NCBI GenBank assembly: GCA_963735455.1
Contig: CAVTKZ010000001.1
Coordinates: forward strand, 186,001 to 250,000
Length of the DNA stretch: 64,000 nt
Origin: Palsa-1033 sp963735455
GTDB taxonomy: Bacteria > Chloroflexota > Limnocylindria > Limnocylindrales > CSP1-4
Direction: 5' to 3'
Part shown: positions 30,931 to 39,808 of the stretch, in pieces
Numbering within the stretch: the first letter of the stretch is position 1
Layout: each line of letters opens with the position of its first letter
Notes under the pieces: model-generated
What the model was told of the DNA's origin: nothing
Database searches by the model: none
What the model saw: only the letters and a program-made list of their open reading frames with translations
Translations under genes and position numbers: made by a program

Positions 30931-31005
30931 GCCGACATAGCTCAGCGGTAGAGCAGCTGTTTCGTAAACAGCAGGTCCTCGGTTCAAATCCGAGTGTCGG
31001 CTCCA
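30931..31005 (+). tRNA. tRNA-Thr (anticodon CGT)
   Basis: The 75-base gene folds as a cloverleaf. Acceptor arms GCCGACA and TGTCGGC pair fully, the D-arm contains AGCTCAGCGGTAGAGC, the anticodon stem GCTGT/ACAGC carries loop TTCGTAA with anticodon CGT, and the T-arm has GGTTCAAATCC. The 3' CCA is encoded at 31003-31005 after discriminator T. It reads ACG threonine codons. A TATACT box at 30916-30921 is a likely -10 element. Confidence 0.95.
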
Positions 31006-31049
31006 CGTCCTCGGCAGTCGCGCCTCGGCCGTCGCCGATCGGGCGCCAT

Positions 31050-31547
31050 GTGAGTCGACCCTTGAACGCGAACGCGATGTTCCTGCTGCCGGCGCTGCGT
31101 CGAGCGCGCGACCTGATCGATCGCGAGTACGCAGAGCCGCTCGATCTCGACGCCATGGCTCAAGAGGCCGGCTACTCGCGATTCCACTTCGCCCGGGCCT
31201 TCACCACGGCCTACGGCGAAACGCCTCGTGGCTATCTGACCCGCCGCCGGATTGAGCGCGCCAAGACCCTCCTCCGCTCGGCGAACTTGTCGGTCACCGA
31301 GATCTGCTTCCTCGTCGGATTTGCCAGTCTCGGTTCGTTCAGTGCGCGCTTTCGTGAGCTGGTCGGATCGTCGCCGAGCGGGTACCGCGATGACGCGGTT
31401 GCGCGGACGGGGGCGCCGCCGATTCCCGGCTGCATCGTGTTGATGTGGACGCGGCCGCTGCCAAAGGAAGAGCAATCGGGAAGAAGCACGAATGGCCCGA
31501 TCGCGGCTACGGTGCTCCAGGAACCGCATTCAAAGGAGCCCCAATGA
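31050..31547 (+). CDS. AraC-family transcriptional regulator
   Basis: From GTG 31050 (or ATG 31077) the protein has about 165 residues. It carries the double helix-turn-helix of the AraC family: EPLDLDAMAQEAGYSRFHFARAFTTAYGETPRGYLTRRRIERAKTLL, then NLSVTEICFLVGFASLGSFSARFRELVGSSPSGYR. There is no ligand-binding domain before it, so it is a minimal member. A longer frame runs back into the tRNA and is not coding. The stop overlaps the VOC-protein start by ATGA, a common AraC/VOC pairing. Confidence 0.88.
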   Translation: MSRPLNANAMFLLPALRRARDLIDREYAEPLDLDAMAQEAGYSRFHFARAFTTAYGETPRGYLTRRRIERAKTLLRSANLSVTEICFLVGFASLGSFSARFRELVGSSPSGYRDDAVARTGAPPIPGCIVLMWTRPLPKEEQSGRSTNGPIAATVLQEPHSKEPQ

Positions 31548-31957
31548 TCAACCGCCTCAACCACGTCAACGTGTTCGTCCTCGACCAGGACCGGGCCAAG
31601 GCGTTCTACACCGACACCCTCGGCTTCGAGCTCCGCAATGACGCCGTCCTCGACGGCTTCCGCTGGCTCACGGTCGGGCCGAAGGACCAGAAGGACCTGA
31701 GCATCCTCCTCGCCTATCCCGCCCCGCCGATGTTCAGTCCCGAGGACGCGGAAACGATCCGGGCGCTTGTCGCGAAGGGCTCGCTGGGCGGCGGAGTGTT
31801 CGAGACGGCCGACTGCCAGAAGACGTTCGAGGAGCTCTCGGCGAAGGGAGTCACGTTCCTCCAGGAGCCGGCCGAGCGACCGTATGGAGTCGAGGCGCTC
31901 TTCCGCGACGACTCCGGGAACTGGTTCAGCCTGACCCAGCCCAAGTGGCTCGGGTAG
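31544..31957 (+). CDS. VOC (glyoxalase/bleomycin resistance) superfamily protein
   Basis: The ATG at 31544 follows AAAGGAG and gives 137 residues. The paired beta-alpha-beta-beta-beta units of the vicinal-oxygen-chelate fold are visible: RLNHVNVFVLDQDRAKAFYTDTLGFELRND, then GGVFETADCQKTFEELSAKGVTFLQEPAERPYGVEALFRDDSGNWFSLTQP. His near residue 5 and Glu in GVEALF are the usual metal ligands. The substrate is unknown. Co-translation with an AraC regulator suggests an inducible detoxification role. Confidence 0.85.
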   Translation: MINRLNHVNVFVLDQDRAKAFYTDTLGFELRNDAVLDGFRWLTVGPKDQKDLSILLAYPAPPMFSPEDAETIRALVAKGSLGGGVFETADCQKTFEELSAKGVTFLQEPAERPYGVEALFRDDSGNWFSLTQPKWLG

Positions 31958-32128
31958 CTGGGCGGACCAGGCGCTAGAGCCGGGGCATTTGCTTCCGTAA
32001 TGACGGCGTCCGGCAAATGCCGAAAACTGGCAATCGTCCGAGCGCATCGAGGTCGGCAGGCCCGCCCGGGGAGAGCGGCCATGGGTCGGCCGCACGGGCC
32101 GCCGACCACGATGTCGCCAGGACTTCGC

Positions 32129-33049
32129 CTACGGGGCTAGGCGGTCTGCCCCGGCTGGTAGCGCCTGGGTCTGGTCAAGAATTGAACGCGCGAAGTCCAG
32201 TGCACGAGCGGCAGCTGGTCCTCGATATCGGGACGTGCTCCAGGCCAGGGCCGTCACCAACGGCGGTGTCGCCTCGAGGGGCACGATCGCGACCGGCAGG
32301 CCCGTCGCTTCCGTGATCCGCCGGGTCAGGAGGACCGCCCCAATTCCGAGCGAGGCGTAGGCGACGGAGGCCGCGACCTCGTTCGTCTCGATCACGATCC
32401 GGGGCCGGATGCCGACGCGGCCGAACGCGTCGTCGAACCAGGCCCGGCGCGAGGTGCCCGGCGCCGGCGCGATCATCGCCAGCGAATTGAGCTGATCGAG
32501 GGCGACCGCGGCCTTCGCCGCCAATGGATGGTCGAGGGCGATGGCGACCGTGACGGGCTCTTGGCGGATGACTTCGTACTCGAGCCCGTGCAGGTCGAGG
32601 CCGGGGGCGAGCACCGGATAGGCCATGTCGAGATCGCCCCGGCGCAGGGCGTCGAGCATCTCCGGTCCGGGCAGCTCGACGATCGTGAACTGGACGCCCG
32701 GGTTGGTGCTGATATGCCGATGGACGAGCCCCGGGAGGTCGGGGTCCATGTGGTACCAGACCGAAATCCGGACGTGACCTCGGACCGCCCCGGCAAACTC
32801 GGCCATCTCCTCGCCGAGCTGGTCGACCTTCTCGAGGATCTCCCGCGCCCCGGCGACGAAGGCGGCGCCGGCGTCGGTGAGGCTTACCCGGCGGCTCGTT
32901 CGATCGAAGAGCCGGACCCCGAGCTCGATCTCGAGGTTGCGGATCGCGAGCGACAAGGCCGGCTGGGCCACATGCAGGCCCGCGGCTGCGCGGGTGAAGT
33001 TGGCCGATGCCGCGACGGCATCCACATAGCGGATCTGCCGAAGATCCAT
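32129..33049 (-). CDS. LysR-family transcriptional regulator
   Basis: The 306-residue protein has the N-terminal winged helix of LysR regulators (MDLRQIRYVDAVAASANFTRAAAGLHVAQPALSLAIRNLEIELGVRLFDRTSRRVSLTDAG) followed by a periplasmic-binding-like effector domain to residue about 295. It is divergent from the response-regulator-like gene at 33168, with 118 bases between the starts. I cannot assign the co-inducer. No metabolic gene lies directly divergent from it, so its target may be itself or a distant gene. Confidence 0.9.
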   Translation of the reverse strand: MDLRQIRYVDAVAASANFTRAAAGLHVAQPALSLAIRNLEIELGVRLFDRTSRRVSLTDAGAAFVAGAREILEKVDQLGEEMAEFAGAVRGHVRISVWYHMDPDLPGLVHRHISTNPGVQFTIVELPGPEMLDALRRGDLDMAYPVLAPGLDLHGLEYEVIRQEPVTVAIALDHPLAAKAAVALDQLNSLAMIAPAPGTSRRAWFDDAFGRVGIRPRIVIETNEVAASVAYASLGIGAVLLTRRITEATGLPVAIVPLEATPPLVTALAWSTSRYRGPAAARALDFARSILDQTQALPAGADRLAP

Positions 33050-33167
33050 CCGCCCCGATTATCGCTCCGAGGTCAACCATGTCTTGGACATCTCGATCCC
33101 GGTTAGGTAGACCTAGCAGGTCATCAGAATTGGTCAGAATGACCGCTCCGGAAACGATCTCGCGTCA

Positions 33168-33965
33168 ATGCACTCCAGCCCGGAATATCGCCAGCCCCGT
33201 CGTGAGCCGGACCGAGTCCGCGACGATCCCCGGCGTGCCCTTGTCATCCTCGATCGCCCGCTCGTCGTCGGCTTGATCGAGCTCACCCTGAACCACGGCC
33301 TGTTCCTGGTCAGGGCGGCGGACGGGGTGGCCGAAGTCGAGACCATCCTGGCTGGCTGGCTGCCCGACCTGGCGGTCATCGACATGGAACGCGACGACAG
33401 CCCGGCGTTGCTCGAGCTGCTGGGAGGTTCCCTCGGACTGCAGCGCGCCGCGACCCCGGTCCTGGGTCTCACCCGGCGAGGCGACCTGCAGACGAAGCTG
33501 CGCGCCTTCGACCTGGGCGTCGATGACATCCTGACGGTCCCCTTCTCGCCCGAGGAGCTCCTGGCCCGGGCGATCGTGATCACCCGCCGGTCGTCGGGCG
33601 TCGAGCGGGCCATCGTGCCGACGATCCGTCTCGGCGAGATCGAGCTCGACATCGTCCATCGCGAGGTCCGCGACGGGTCATCGGTCGTCCATCTCAGCGC
33701 GATCGAGCAAAGCCTGCTGTACCTGCTGGCGAGCCGGAACGGCCTGACCGTCTCCCGCGACGAGATCCTCGACGCGATCTGGGGCACCGACTTCGTGGCC
33801 GAGAGCAACATCGTCGATCGCCACGTCTGGAACCTCCGGGTCAAGCTCAAGGACCATTACCGCAATCCGCGGTTCATCGCGACCGTGACCGGCGAGGGCT
33901 ACCGCTTCGTGCCGACGTTCACCAACGCCGGCTGGGGCGGAGACCGGGAGGACGTCCCCGGCTGA
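33168..33965 (+). CDS. OmpR-like regulator with an atypical receiver
   Basis: The 265-residue protein has a receiver-like N-terminal domain and an OmpR winged helix (HLSAIEQSLLYLLASRNGLTVSRDEILDAIWGTDF, NIVDRHVWNLRVKLKDHY, ATVTGEGYRFVPTF). The receiver is altered: the acidic pair is reduced to a single Asp in LVILDRP, the acceptor Asp remains in LAVIDMERDD, and the conserved Lys is replaced by Val (LTVPFSPEELL instead of TKPF). Canonical phosphorylation switching is therefore doubtful. No kinase is adjacent. It may respond to dimerisation or a ligand instead. Confidence 0.82.
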   Translation: MHSSPEYRQPRREPDRVRDDPRRALVILDRPLVVGLIELTLNHGLFLVRAADGVAEVETILAGWLPDLAVIDMERDDSPALLELLGGSLGLQRAATPVLGLTRRGDLQTKLRAFDLGVDDILTVPFSPEELLARAIVITRRSSGVERAIVPTIRLGEIELDIVHREVRDGSSVVHLSAIEQSLLYLLASRNGLTVSRDEILDAIWGTDFVAESNIVDRHVWNLRVKLKDHYRNPRFIATVTGEGYRFVPTFTNAGWGGDREDVPG

Positions 33966-34004
33966 GGGCGGCAGCGCCGGACCCGGCGAGTCGCTCCAGG
34001 GGCA

Positions 34005-35549
34005 CTAACCGGGGGGAATTCCCGTTCCCTCCGCCACGTCGGTCGCCTCGTGGATCTGGCGGGCCGCTCGAATGCCCGACTCAAGGGCGCCCTGGATCCA
34101 GGCGTGGTACAGCGAGCAGTGCTCGCCGGCGAAGAGGACCCGGCCTTCGGGCTGGATGATCGCCCGCTGGAGCTCAGTCTGCTGCTCGGGCGCGAACATC
34201 GCGAACGCGCCGCGCGCCCAGCGGTCGGAATACCAGGCATGTGAGGCACCGACCTCGTACACGTCGCGGATGCCGGGGTGGATCCGGGCCACGTCGTCGA
34301 GGGCCTCCTCGAGGCGGGTCTCCTCGTCCATTGCGCCCCACTGGAGCGCATCCTGGCCCCAGGTGTAGGAAGCCAGCAGGACGCCCCGCTCGGTCGACGG
34401 ATCGGGGGTCGGGTAGTTGAGCCGGCGGACCGGCAGGTCGGTGACCGTGGCCCCGCCCAGGATCCCGTCGTCCTTCTCCCAGATCCGCTGGCGGACCTGG
34501 AACACGATCTTGGTCGAGGCGTGGTAGTTGAGCTGGCGGATCGCCCGGCGCTTGTCGTGGGAGAAGGGCTGGACGGTCTCGATCGTGCGGAGCACCGAGA
34601 AGGGCACGGTGCAGATGGCGTAGTCGCCGACGGCCCGGTAGCGGCCGGCTTCGGTCTTGTAGTGGACCACGACCGAGCCCGGCTCCTGGTCAATGGCGAA
34701 GACCTCGGCCCCCAGCCGGATCTCGCGGTGGAGCTCGCCGAAGAAGGCATTCGGCAGACGATCCATCCCGCCGGCGATCTCCTGCATGTCGACATACGCC
34801 TTGCCGATGTCCTCGCGCAGGATCTCGACGACCGCGTTGTGCATGTCGGCCTCGAGGAAGTTCATCACCGCGTAGTACTCGATTGCGCCCTCGCTCCAGC
34901 GTTTTTCGCGCAGGAACTCGTACAGCGAGAATTGGTCGTAGCGCTTGACGATTTCGGCCCAGGCCGCCTGGCCTTCGTGCTCGACCATCGCCCGCAGGTC
35001 GCCGATCGCCGACTCCCACAGGTCGTCGGCCGTCCGCCCCCGTTCGTGGTCGGCGAGCTCGAACGGGAGGCGCGCCGGCTGGGCATTGGCAGCTTCGATC
35101 GTCATGCGCTCGCCGTTCAGGTAGACGAGGCCCTTGGGGTTGTTCATCACGAACGGCCGGAGGGGCAGGTCGAAGAGCTGGCAATACTCGAGAGTCAGGT
35201 CGTGGACCCGCGGGATGCGCATCCCGCCAGCCTCCGCGTACAGGCCCGGCGCAAAGCCGCGCAGGGTGTGGATCCGGCCGCCGACCCGGTTCTGGGCCTC
35301 GAGGACGATCACCTTGTGGCCCTGGCGCTTGAGCTCGTAGGCCGCGACGAGCCCGGCCAGGCCGGCCCCGATCACGACGACTCGATGCGATCTGCCGCGC
35401 CGGCCGGCCAGGCCCGCCTGGGGAGTCGCCAGGGTCTCGGCCGAGGGTGGTGGCGCCTCGTCGGGAGCCGGCTGCGGCGATGCATCCGGAAGGTGCTGCG
35501 GGAGCGCTGATTGGGGCTTGCCGGGATCGCGCTCGACCATCGCGGTCAC
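34005..35549 (-). CDS. flavin-containing amine oxidase (L-amino acid/monoamine oxidase family)
   Basis: The 514-residue protein carries the FAD dinucleotide motif VVVIGAGLAGLVAAYELKRQGHKVIVLEAQNRVGGRIHT and the C-terminal flavin contact VLFAGEHCSLYHAWIQGALESGIRAA. The substrate-side motif GAEVFAIDQ and ICTVPFSVLR also fit the family. The first 50 residues are Pro/Ala-rich without a clear Tat motif, so it is probably cytosolic. It would oxidatively deaminate an amine or amino acid, giving H2O2. It may be co-transcribed with the two upstream genes on the same strand, 40 bases away. Confidence 0.88.
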   Translation of the reverse strand: MTAMVERDPGKPQSALPQHLPDASPQPAPDEAPPPSAETLATPQAGLAGRRGRSHRVVVIGAGLAGLVAAYELKRQGHKVIVLEAQNRVGGRIHTLRGFAPGLYAEAGGMRIPRVHDLTLEYCQLFDLPLRPFVMNNPKGLVYLNGERMTIEAANAQPARLPFELADHERGRTADDLWESAIGDLRAMVEHEGQAAWAEIVKRYDQFSLYEFLREKRWSEGAIEYYAVMNFLEADMHNAVVEILREDIGKAYVDMQEIAGGMDRLPNAFFGELHREIRLGAEVFAIDQEPGSVVVHYKTEAGRYRAVGDYAICTVPFSVLRTIETVQPFSHDKRRAIRQLNYHASTKIVFQVRQRIWEKDDGILGGATVTDLPVRRLNYPTPDPSTERGVLLASYTWGQDALQWGAMDEETRLEEALDDVARIHPGIRDVYEVGASHAWYSDRWARGAFAMFAPEQQTELQRAIIQPEGRVLFAGEHCSLYHAWIQGALESGIRAARQIHEATDVAEGTGIPPG

Positions 35550-35589
35550 GATACACGGCCGGCGCGACGACCGGCCGCTCGGGACGACC

Positions 35590-36288
35590 TCAGGACGCGA
35601 GCGGCGTGTCGTCCGTGACGAGTCCGAATCGCCCGGGCGGGGGCTCGTCCGGCGCTGCGCTGGTCAGCCAACCGGCAAGGCGAGCCGAGGCGGCCGTCGC
35701 CCCGTCCGGGGCCCGCACGTCGACGGCGATCGCCCCGTACTCGCCGGGCTCAATCCGCGCCCTGCGGCGCACGCCGCCTAGCTCGACGGCATCCGGCGTG
35801 GCGAACCCCGCCGGTAGCTCGGGCAGGTCGGACCAGCTCAACGTCCGCCCGTCCTGACCGAAGAGGATCGACGAGGCCTTGGGATCGAGCTCGAACTCGA
35901 CCGCCCGGTTCCCGGACGCGACCACCAGCAACGACAGCGCCAGCGTGCCTGATGGGCCGGATTCGAGCTCCCGGACGGAGAAAGTGGCCACCGCGTCCGG
36001 CGCCTTTCGGGCGGCGGCAACGACCCGATCCGCGACCGCCATCACCGCAGCGCGGTCGGCGCTCGAGGGCGGCTGGAGCAGGTCGAAGTGCACTGGTCCA
36101 GGGCCCGCGGCAGCCAGGCTGTCCTGGTCGGCCCGGTCCAGCTCGCAGCGATAGGTCCCGATCGCCGGCGTCGAGGTCCGCGGCCCGCGGACAACCAGCC
36201 AGGCACTGCCGTCGTCGAAGATCGCGAGCTCTTCATCGACCGACGTCGGCGGCGGCGTCTGCCACACGAATGTCGCCACGCGGCGCAC
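35590..36288 (-). CDS. hypothetical protein coupled to the metallopeptidase-like gene
   Basis: The GTG at 36288 shares a base with the stop of the upstream gene, so translation is coupled. The 232-residue product has no signal peptide or membrane helix. It contains beta-rich segments such as VATFSVRELESGPSGTLALSLLVVASGNRAVEFELDP and IEPGEYGAIAVDVRAPDG. I do not recognise the family. Its tight coupling to the LQRxxGNRAV metallopeptidase-like protein suggests a chaperone, inhibitor or immunity role; that is only context. Confidence 0.65.
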   Translation of the reverse strand: MRRVATFVWQTPPPTSVDEELAIFDDGSAWLVVRGPRTSTPAIGTYRCELDRADQDSLAAAGPGPVHFDLLQPPSSADRAAVMAVADRVVAAARKAPDAVATFSVRELESGPSGTLALSLLVVASGNRAVEFELDPKASSILFGQDGRTLSWSDLPELPAGFATPDAVELGGVRRRARIEPGEYGAIAVDVRAPDGATAASARLAGWLTSAAPDEPPPGRFGLVTDDTPLAS

Positions 36289-38399
36289 TACTTGACCTCG
36301 GCCTCGAACTTCTTTTCGAACGGCAGCATCAGCTGGGCATTGAAGTGGTCGACGAACGGCTGGAACTGGTCGGGCCGGAGCGCCCGGTTGGCATTCGCGC
36401 CCATCATCCCCTGGTAGCTGTAGGTCACGTCCTGGTCGGGCGCCGTGGCGTTCGCACTGGCACCGAGCGGGTTGCGACCGGTGCCCTTGGTGGACTTCTG
36501 GTTCGCCTCGAGGGTCGTCTTCATCGCCGCCACCAGCGCGACCATGTTCGGGTCGGGCGTTCCCAATGCGTGGACGCCGGCCGCCGGAGTGGTCATGACC
36601 CGGTTCACTTCGGTCGTGATCGTGGCCTCCACCTCCCGGATGCTGGCCGTGAGCGCCGGCTTCATCGTGGTCTGGATGAGCTCCGCTGCGAGCTGCCGCG
36701 AAGCGCCGCGGGCGGCGTTCGTGACCAGTCCGTAGGCTCGCTCGTAGAGGGCCCGCTGGCTGGCGAGCTTCGGCTTGGGAGCGACGCCGGGCGGCAGGGG
36801 CTGCGCAGCCGCGGCGGCCGCGCTCTTGAGGATGGCCAGCATCTTCGCGCTGAATGCTGCGGCGGTGACGCCCGTCGCAAGCTTGGAACCGACCATCGCC
36901 CAGGTCGTCGGCAAGGCGGCCATCCGTCCTTCGAGGCTCGCCGATGGGACGACCGCCGGGAGGCCAGGTGACGCGACCGGGCCAACCGCCGCGGCGGCGG
37001 CCCCGCCGGCCGAGGCCGCATTTGCGCCGCCACTCTTTGTGGTGGCGCTGACGGAGCTCGCGACATTGATCGACACCCAACCGAAGTCCGCGACGGCAAC
37101 GTCCACGCCCTGGGCACCGAGCAGGGCCTGCCAGTAAGCGTCCCGGATCTGGCCCGTCAGGGCCGCCACTGAAAAGCCTGCCTCGACACCTTCGCCCGAG
37201 TCGGCCACATCGCTGAAGTTCCGGGTTGTTTCGAACGCAACGACCGCGGGAACGCTGGGAGCCAGCTTGCCCTCCGACGCGACGGCGAGCTGCATCCGGA
37301 GGCTGTCCCGGATGCTCGTGTCAACGACTCCGGTCCTGGCGGCCGCGGCCATCGTCTTCTTGACGAGGGGCCGCTGGGCGCGGATCGCCTTCGCGATCGT
37401 GGGCATTGCCCAGGTCAGCTGGTCGAGGAGGGGCTGCTTGAGCGACGAGAAGACCATCCGCTCGACAGTCGCCCGGTCGAGCGCGGCCTTGGCACTCGGC
37501 GCCGTCTTGGGTGCCGCCTGGTGGATCAGCGCGTTGAGCTGTTCATTGCTCTGGCTGTACTCATCGGGGATCCCCAGCAGGTGCCCGTACTCGTGGGCGG
37601 CAATGACCTTGTCGTCGCCGCTGTAGTTGCCCTTGCTGACATACCAGTTGCCGGCGTCGATCGGCTGGCCGGGCGACCCGGCCACGATCGATGACGGGTG
37701 GACGATCACCTGGTTGTCGGCCTGCTCGTTCAGGCCAAAGACCGCGACTGAAGTGAACGTCACCGGCAGGCGCTTGGGAATTGCGGTCGACGTCAGCGGG
37801 AGCTTCTGCTCGCCGACCAGCTCCAGACGCCCATTCCACTTCTTGACCGCACCCTCGGCCGTCTCCTTGGCCCATGCTCGACGGGTGTCGTTGGCCGGGA
37901 TCTCGGTCGGCGAGTTGAGCAACGCGCCGAGCTTCGGGGTCCCGGCCGGCGCAGTCGGTGCCGTCGGGTCGACGGTGTTCCGCAATTGGTTCAAGAACTT
38001 GATCCGGACGGTCACGGTGACGCCGCTATCTCCGTTGCGGTCCATCGCGTATTTCGGGGTCAAGGCGTACTTGCTGGCCGTCGCCTGGCCCGTTGTCTTG
38101 GTCTCGGCGTTATAGAGCGTCTCGCTCATCGCCGGATCGCTGATCGCGACTCGCTGGGCGACCGGCCGGATGACGCCGGTCACGGCCCGGTTGCCGACCG
38201 ATCGTTGCAGGGCGAGGACCTGGCGGCGCGACAGGCGACGGCGCGATGGGGCAGTGGGATCGCCCTTGACCGGAGCACGAGCCAGCTGCCGGGCGGCGGC
38301 CGCCGGGCCGGCCGGGTCAGCCCTCTCCGATCGGGCGGCGACCTCGGACCGGGCGGCCTCATCCCCTCCGGCGTGCTGCGCCGCCTCGAAATCCGGCAT
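36288..38399 (-). CDS. metallopeptidase-like protein with N-terminal LQRxxGNRAV motif
   Basis: From ATG 38399 (GTG 38429 is an alternative) the product has 703 residues. After a charged, Ala-rich start comes VLALQRSVGNRAVTGVI (about residues 62-77). This motif recurs near the N-terminus of predicted contractile-injection-system cargo and DUF4157-type proteins. A zinc site HEYGHLLGIPDEYS follows, with H269, E270, H273 and D279. The remaining 420 residues are Ala-rich and helical with repeated KSAAAA-like stretches. There is no signal peptide. A protease or toxin delivered by a non-classical route is plausible; no injection-system gene lies in the window. Confidence 0.7.
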   Translation of the reverse strand: MPDFEAAQHAGGDEAARSEVAARSERADPAGPAAAARQLARAPVKGDPTAPSRRRLSRRQVLALQRSVGNRAVTGVIRPVAQRVAISDPAMSETLYNAETKTTGQATASKYALTPKYAMDRNGDSGVTVTVRIKFLNQLRNTVDPTAPTAPAGTPKLGALLNSPTEIPANDTRRAWAKETAEGAVKKWNGRLELVGEQKLPLTSTAIPKRLPVTFTSVAVFGLNEQADNQVIVHPSSIVAGSPGQPIDAGNWYVSKGNYSGDDKVIAAHEYGHLLGIPDEYSQSNEQLNALIHQAAPKTAPSAKAALDRATVERMVFSSLKQPLLDQLTWAMPTIAKAIRAQRPLVKKTMAAAARTGVVDTSIRDSLRMQLAVASEGKLAPSVPAVVAFETTRNFSDVADSGEGVEAGFSVAALTGQIRDAYWQALLGAQGVDVAVADFGWVSINVASSVSATTKSGGANAASAGGAAAAAVGPVASPGLPAVVPSASLEGRMAALPTTWAMVGSKLATGVTAAAFSAKMLAILKSAAAAAAQPLPPGVAPKPKLASQRALYERAYGLVTNAARGASRQLAAELIQTTMKPALTASIREVEATITTEVNRVMTTPAAGVHALGTPDPNMVALVAAMKTTLEANQKSTKGTGRNPLGASANATAPDQDVTYSYQGMMGANANRALRPDQFQPFVDHFNAQLMLPFEKKFEAEVK

Positions 38400-38431
38400 C
38401 CTCGAACCGTAGCAGTTGGTCCCGTTCACAA

Positions 38432-38453
38432 GAGGGCAGGAATCCCTGCCCTC
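38432..38453. repeat. perfect hairpin upstream of the metallopeptidase-like gene
   Basis: GAGGGCAGG at 38432-38440 and CCTGCCCTC at 38445-38453 form a nine-base perfect stem with an AATC loop. It ends three bases before the alternative GTG start at 38429 on the minus strand, so it could mask that ribosome-binding site. Another AGGGCAGG follows at 38456. Confidence 0.5.
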
Positions 38454-38504
38454 AAGGGCAGGGTCTCGGCCAGGGCAAATCGTCCCCGGCGGGCAAACGC
38501 GGCG

Positions 38505-38543
38505 AGCGGTGCCGGCGGCAAGAGGTCAGCCGCCGGCACCGCT
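38505..38543 (+). terminator. strong intrinsic terminator with no gene ahead of it
   Basis: A perfect 15-base stem (AGCGGTGCCGGCGGC at 38505-38519 with its complement at 38529-38543) closes a nine-base loop and is followed by TCTTTGTTG. The T-tract orients it on the plus strand, yet the nearest upstream genes are on the minus strand. It may end an unrecognised small RNA or limit antisense transcription between the metallopeptidase-like gene and corA. Confidence 0.6.
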
Positions 38544-38711
38544 TCTTTGTTGCGGCCCGTCCCCAGTATCGGACGCGCTCCGGGCTGCTCCGCCGCGACT
38601 CTCATCGTGCTCGGCGGAACGCAATGACGAGGTTATTCGCCCTTCATCGCGGACCTGGTGTCGATCGTCTGCCGAGTCCTATCAACGACGTTGCAATCGG
38701 CCACGACCTGC

Positions 38712-39797
38712 CTACAGCCAGCGCCGGACGCGCGCCACCACGACGACCAGTCCAGCGAGGACCGCGATGGAGGCGACCACCAGCCAGAAGCTCGCTGGAT
38801 CATCCTTGGGCAAGGGCACGCTGACATTCATTCCGAGCAAGCCGGCGATCAACGACCCGGGCAGGAGCAGGACCGTGGTCAGGGCCAGGAGCTTCATGAT
38901 GTCGTTGGTGCGCTGGGCCGTCCGGGTCATGTACACGTCGAACGAGCCGAGGAGCACCTCGCGCGCGTCCTCGACCGCCGAGATCGCGTCCCCGAATCGC
39001 TCGCTGACGGCACGCAGGGCGGCCGCCGAGTCGGCGTCATCCACGACCCGCAGCACCCCCGCATCGGCCAGCGCGGCAAACACCTCACGGTGGGCCGCCA
39101 GGGTCCGCCGCAACCGGGCGATCCTGCGCCGAAGCGCGACCAGGTCGTCGAGCAGGTCCTCGCCGGCACCCCGCCGCAGCGACCGCGCATCAAGGTCGTC
39201 GACTTCATCTTCAACCGCGTCGACCGCCCTGAGGTAGCTGGTCAGGGCAGCGTCGAGGAGGGCCGCGACGAAGGTTGCGGCACTGGCCGCGCCGACGCTC
39301 GCGTCGGCCTCGACTCGCTGGTCGATCGTGTCCAGGAGCTTGAGCTGGCGAACATGCTGCGAGATGACGATGTTGCCCCGTCCGGCAACCACGTCGAGCC
39401 AGGGCACGTCCCCGCCCCGGGCCTGCTCGGGCTCGGCGGCAACTCGAACGTGGAAGTAGTCCCCGTGGATCGCGAGGTGCGGTCGGTCGCCGGAACGCTC
39501 GAGAGACCGGCTTGTCTGCGCGTCCAGGCCGAATCGCCGGGCCAGCGCGCTGGCCTCATCCGGCTTGAGGAGGCCCTCGATGTCGATCCACACGATCTGG
39601 CGGGCGCTGGGCTTGGTGGCCAGTGCCTCGTCGAATGAGAGGAGCGTGTCCTTCCGATCGGCATCGAACCGGCGGGCATGGATCCGGTCGGCGGCCCGGC
39701 TGGCCGTGGGTGTCGCCGGGCCGGTCTTCCTAGATCCGGCAGCCGGCCGCGCTGGACGGGCTCGCGGCGCAGGTGCGCGGCTGGCAGCTGGGCTCAC
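38712..39797 (-). CDS. corA: CorA-family magnesium/divalent metal transporter
   Basis: The GTG at 39797 gives 361 residues. A Pro/Ala/Arg-rich lead is followed by the cytosolic funnel domain with long helices (DALTSYLRAVDAVEDEVDDLDARSL, DLVALRRRIARLRRTLAAHREVFAAL). Two C-terminal membrane helices follow, with the selectivity motif GMN in SLIAGLLGMNVSVPLP. This is the complete CorA/MIT architecture. The small single-span gene at 39809 lies 11 bases upstream on the same strand and is probably co-transcribed. Confidence 0.88.
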   Translation of the reverse strand: MSPAASRAPAPRARPARPAAGSRKTGPATPTASRAADRIHARRFDADRKDTLLSFDEALATKPSARQIVWIDIEGLLKPDEASALARRFGLDAQTSRSLERSGDRPHLAIHGDYFHVRVAAEPEQARGGDVPWLDVVAGRGNIVISQHVRQLKLLDTIDQRVEADASVGAASAATFVAALLDAALTSYLRAVDAVEDEVDDLDARSLRRGAGEDLLDDLVALRRRIARLRRTLAAHREVFAALADAGVLRVVDDADSAAALRAVSERFGDAISAVEDAREVLLGSFDVYMTRTAQRTNDIMKLLALTTVLLLPGSLIAGLLGMNVSVPLPKDDPASFWLVVASIAVLAGLVVVVARVRRWL

Positions 39798-39808
39798 TCA
39801 GCGGCGGC

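Noticed and set aside
30816..31049. AraC frame extending upstream through the tRNA
   Set aside because: It would translate the tRNA-Thr gene. The conserved domain and starts at 31050/31077 lie downstream.
30931..31547. Genomic island inserted at tRNA-Thr
   Set aside because: No integrase or duplicated tRNA 3' end was found within the window, and base composition does not change after the tRNA.
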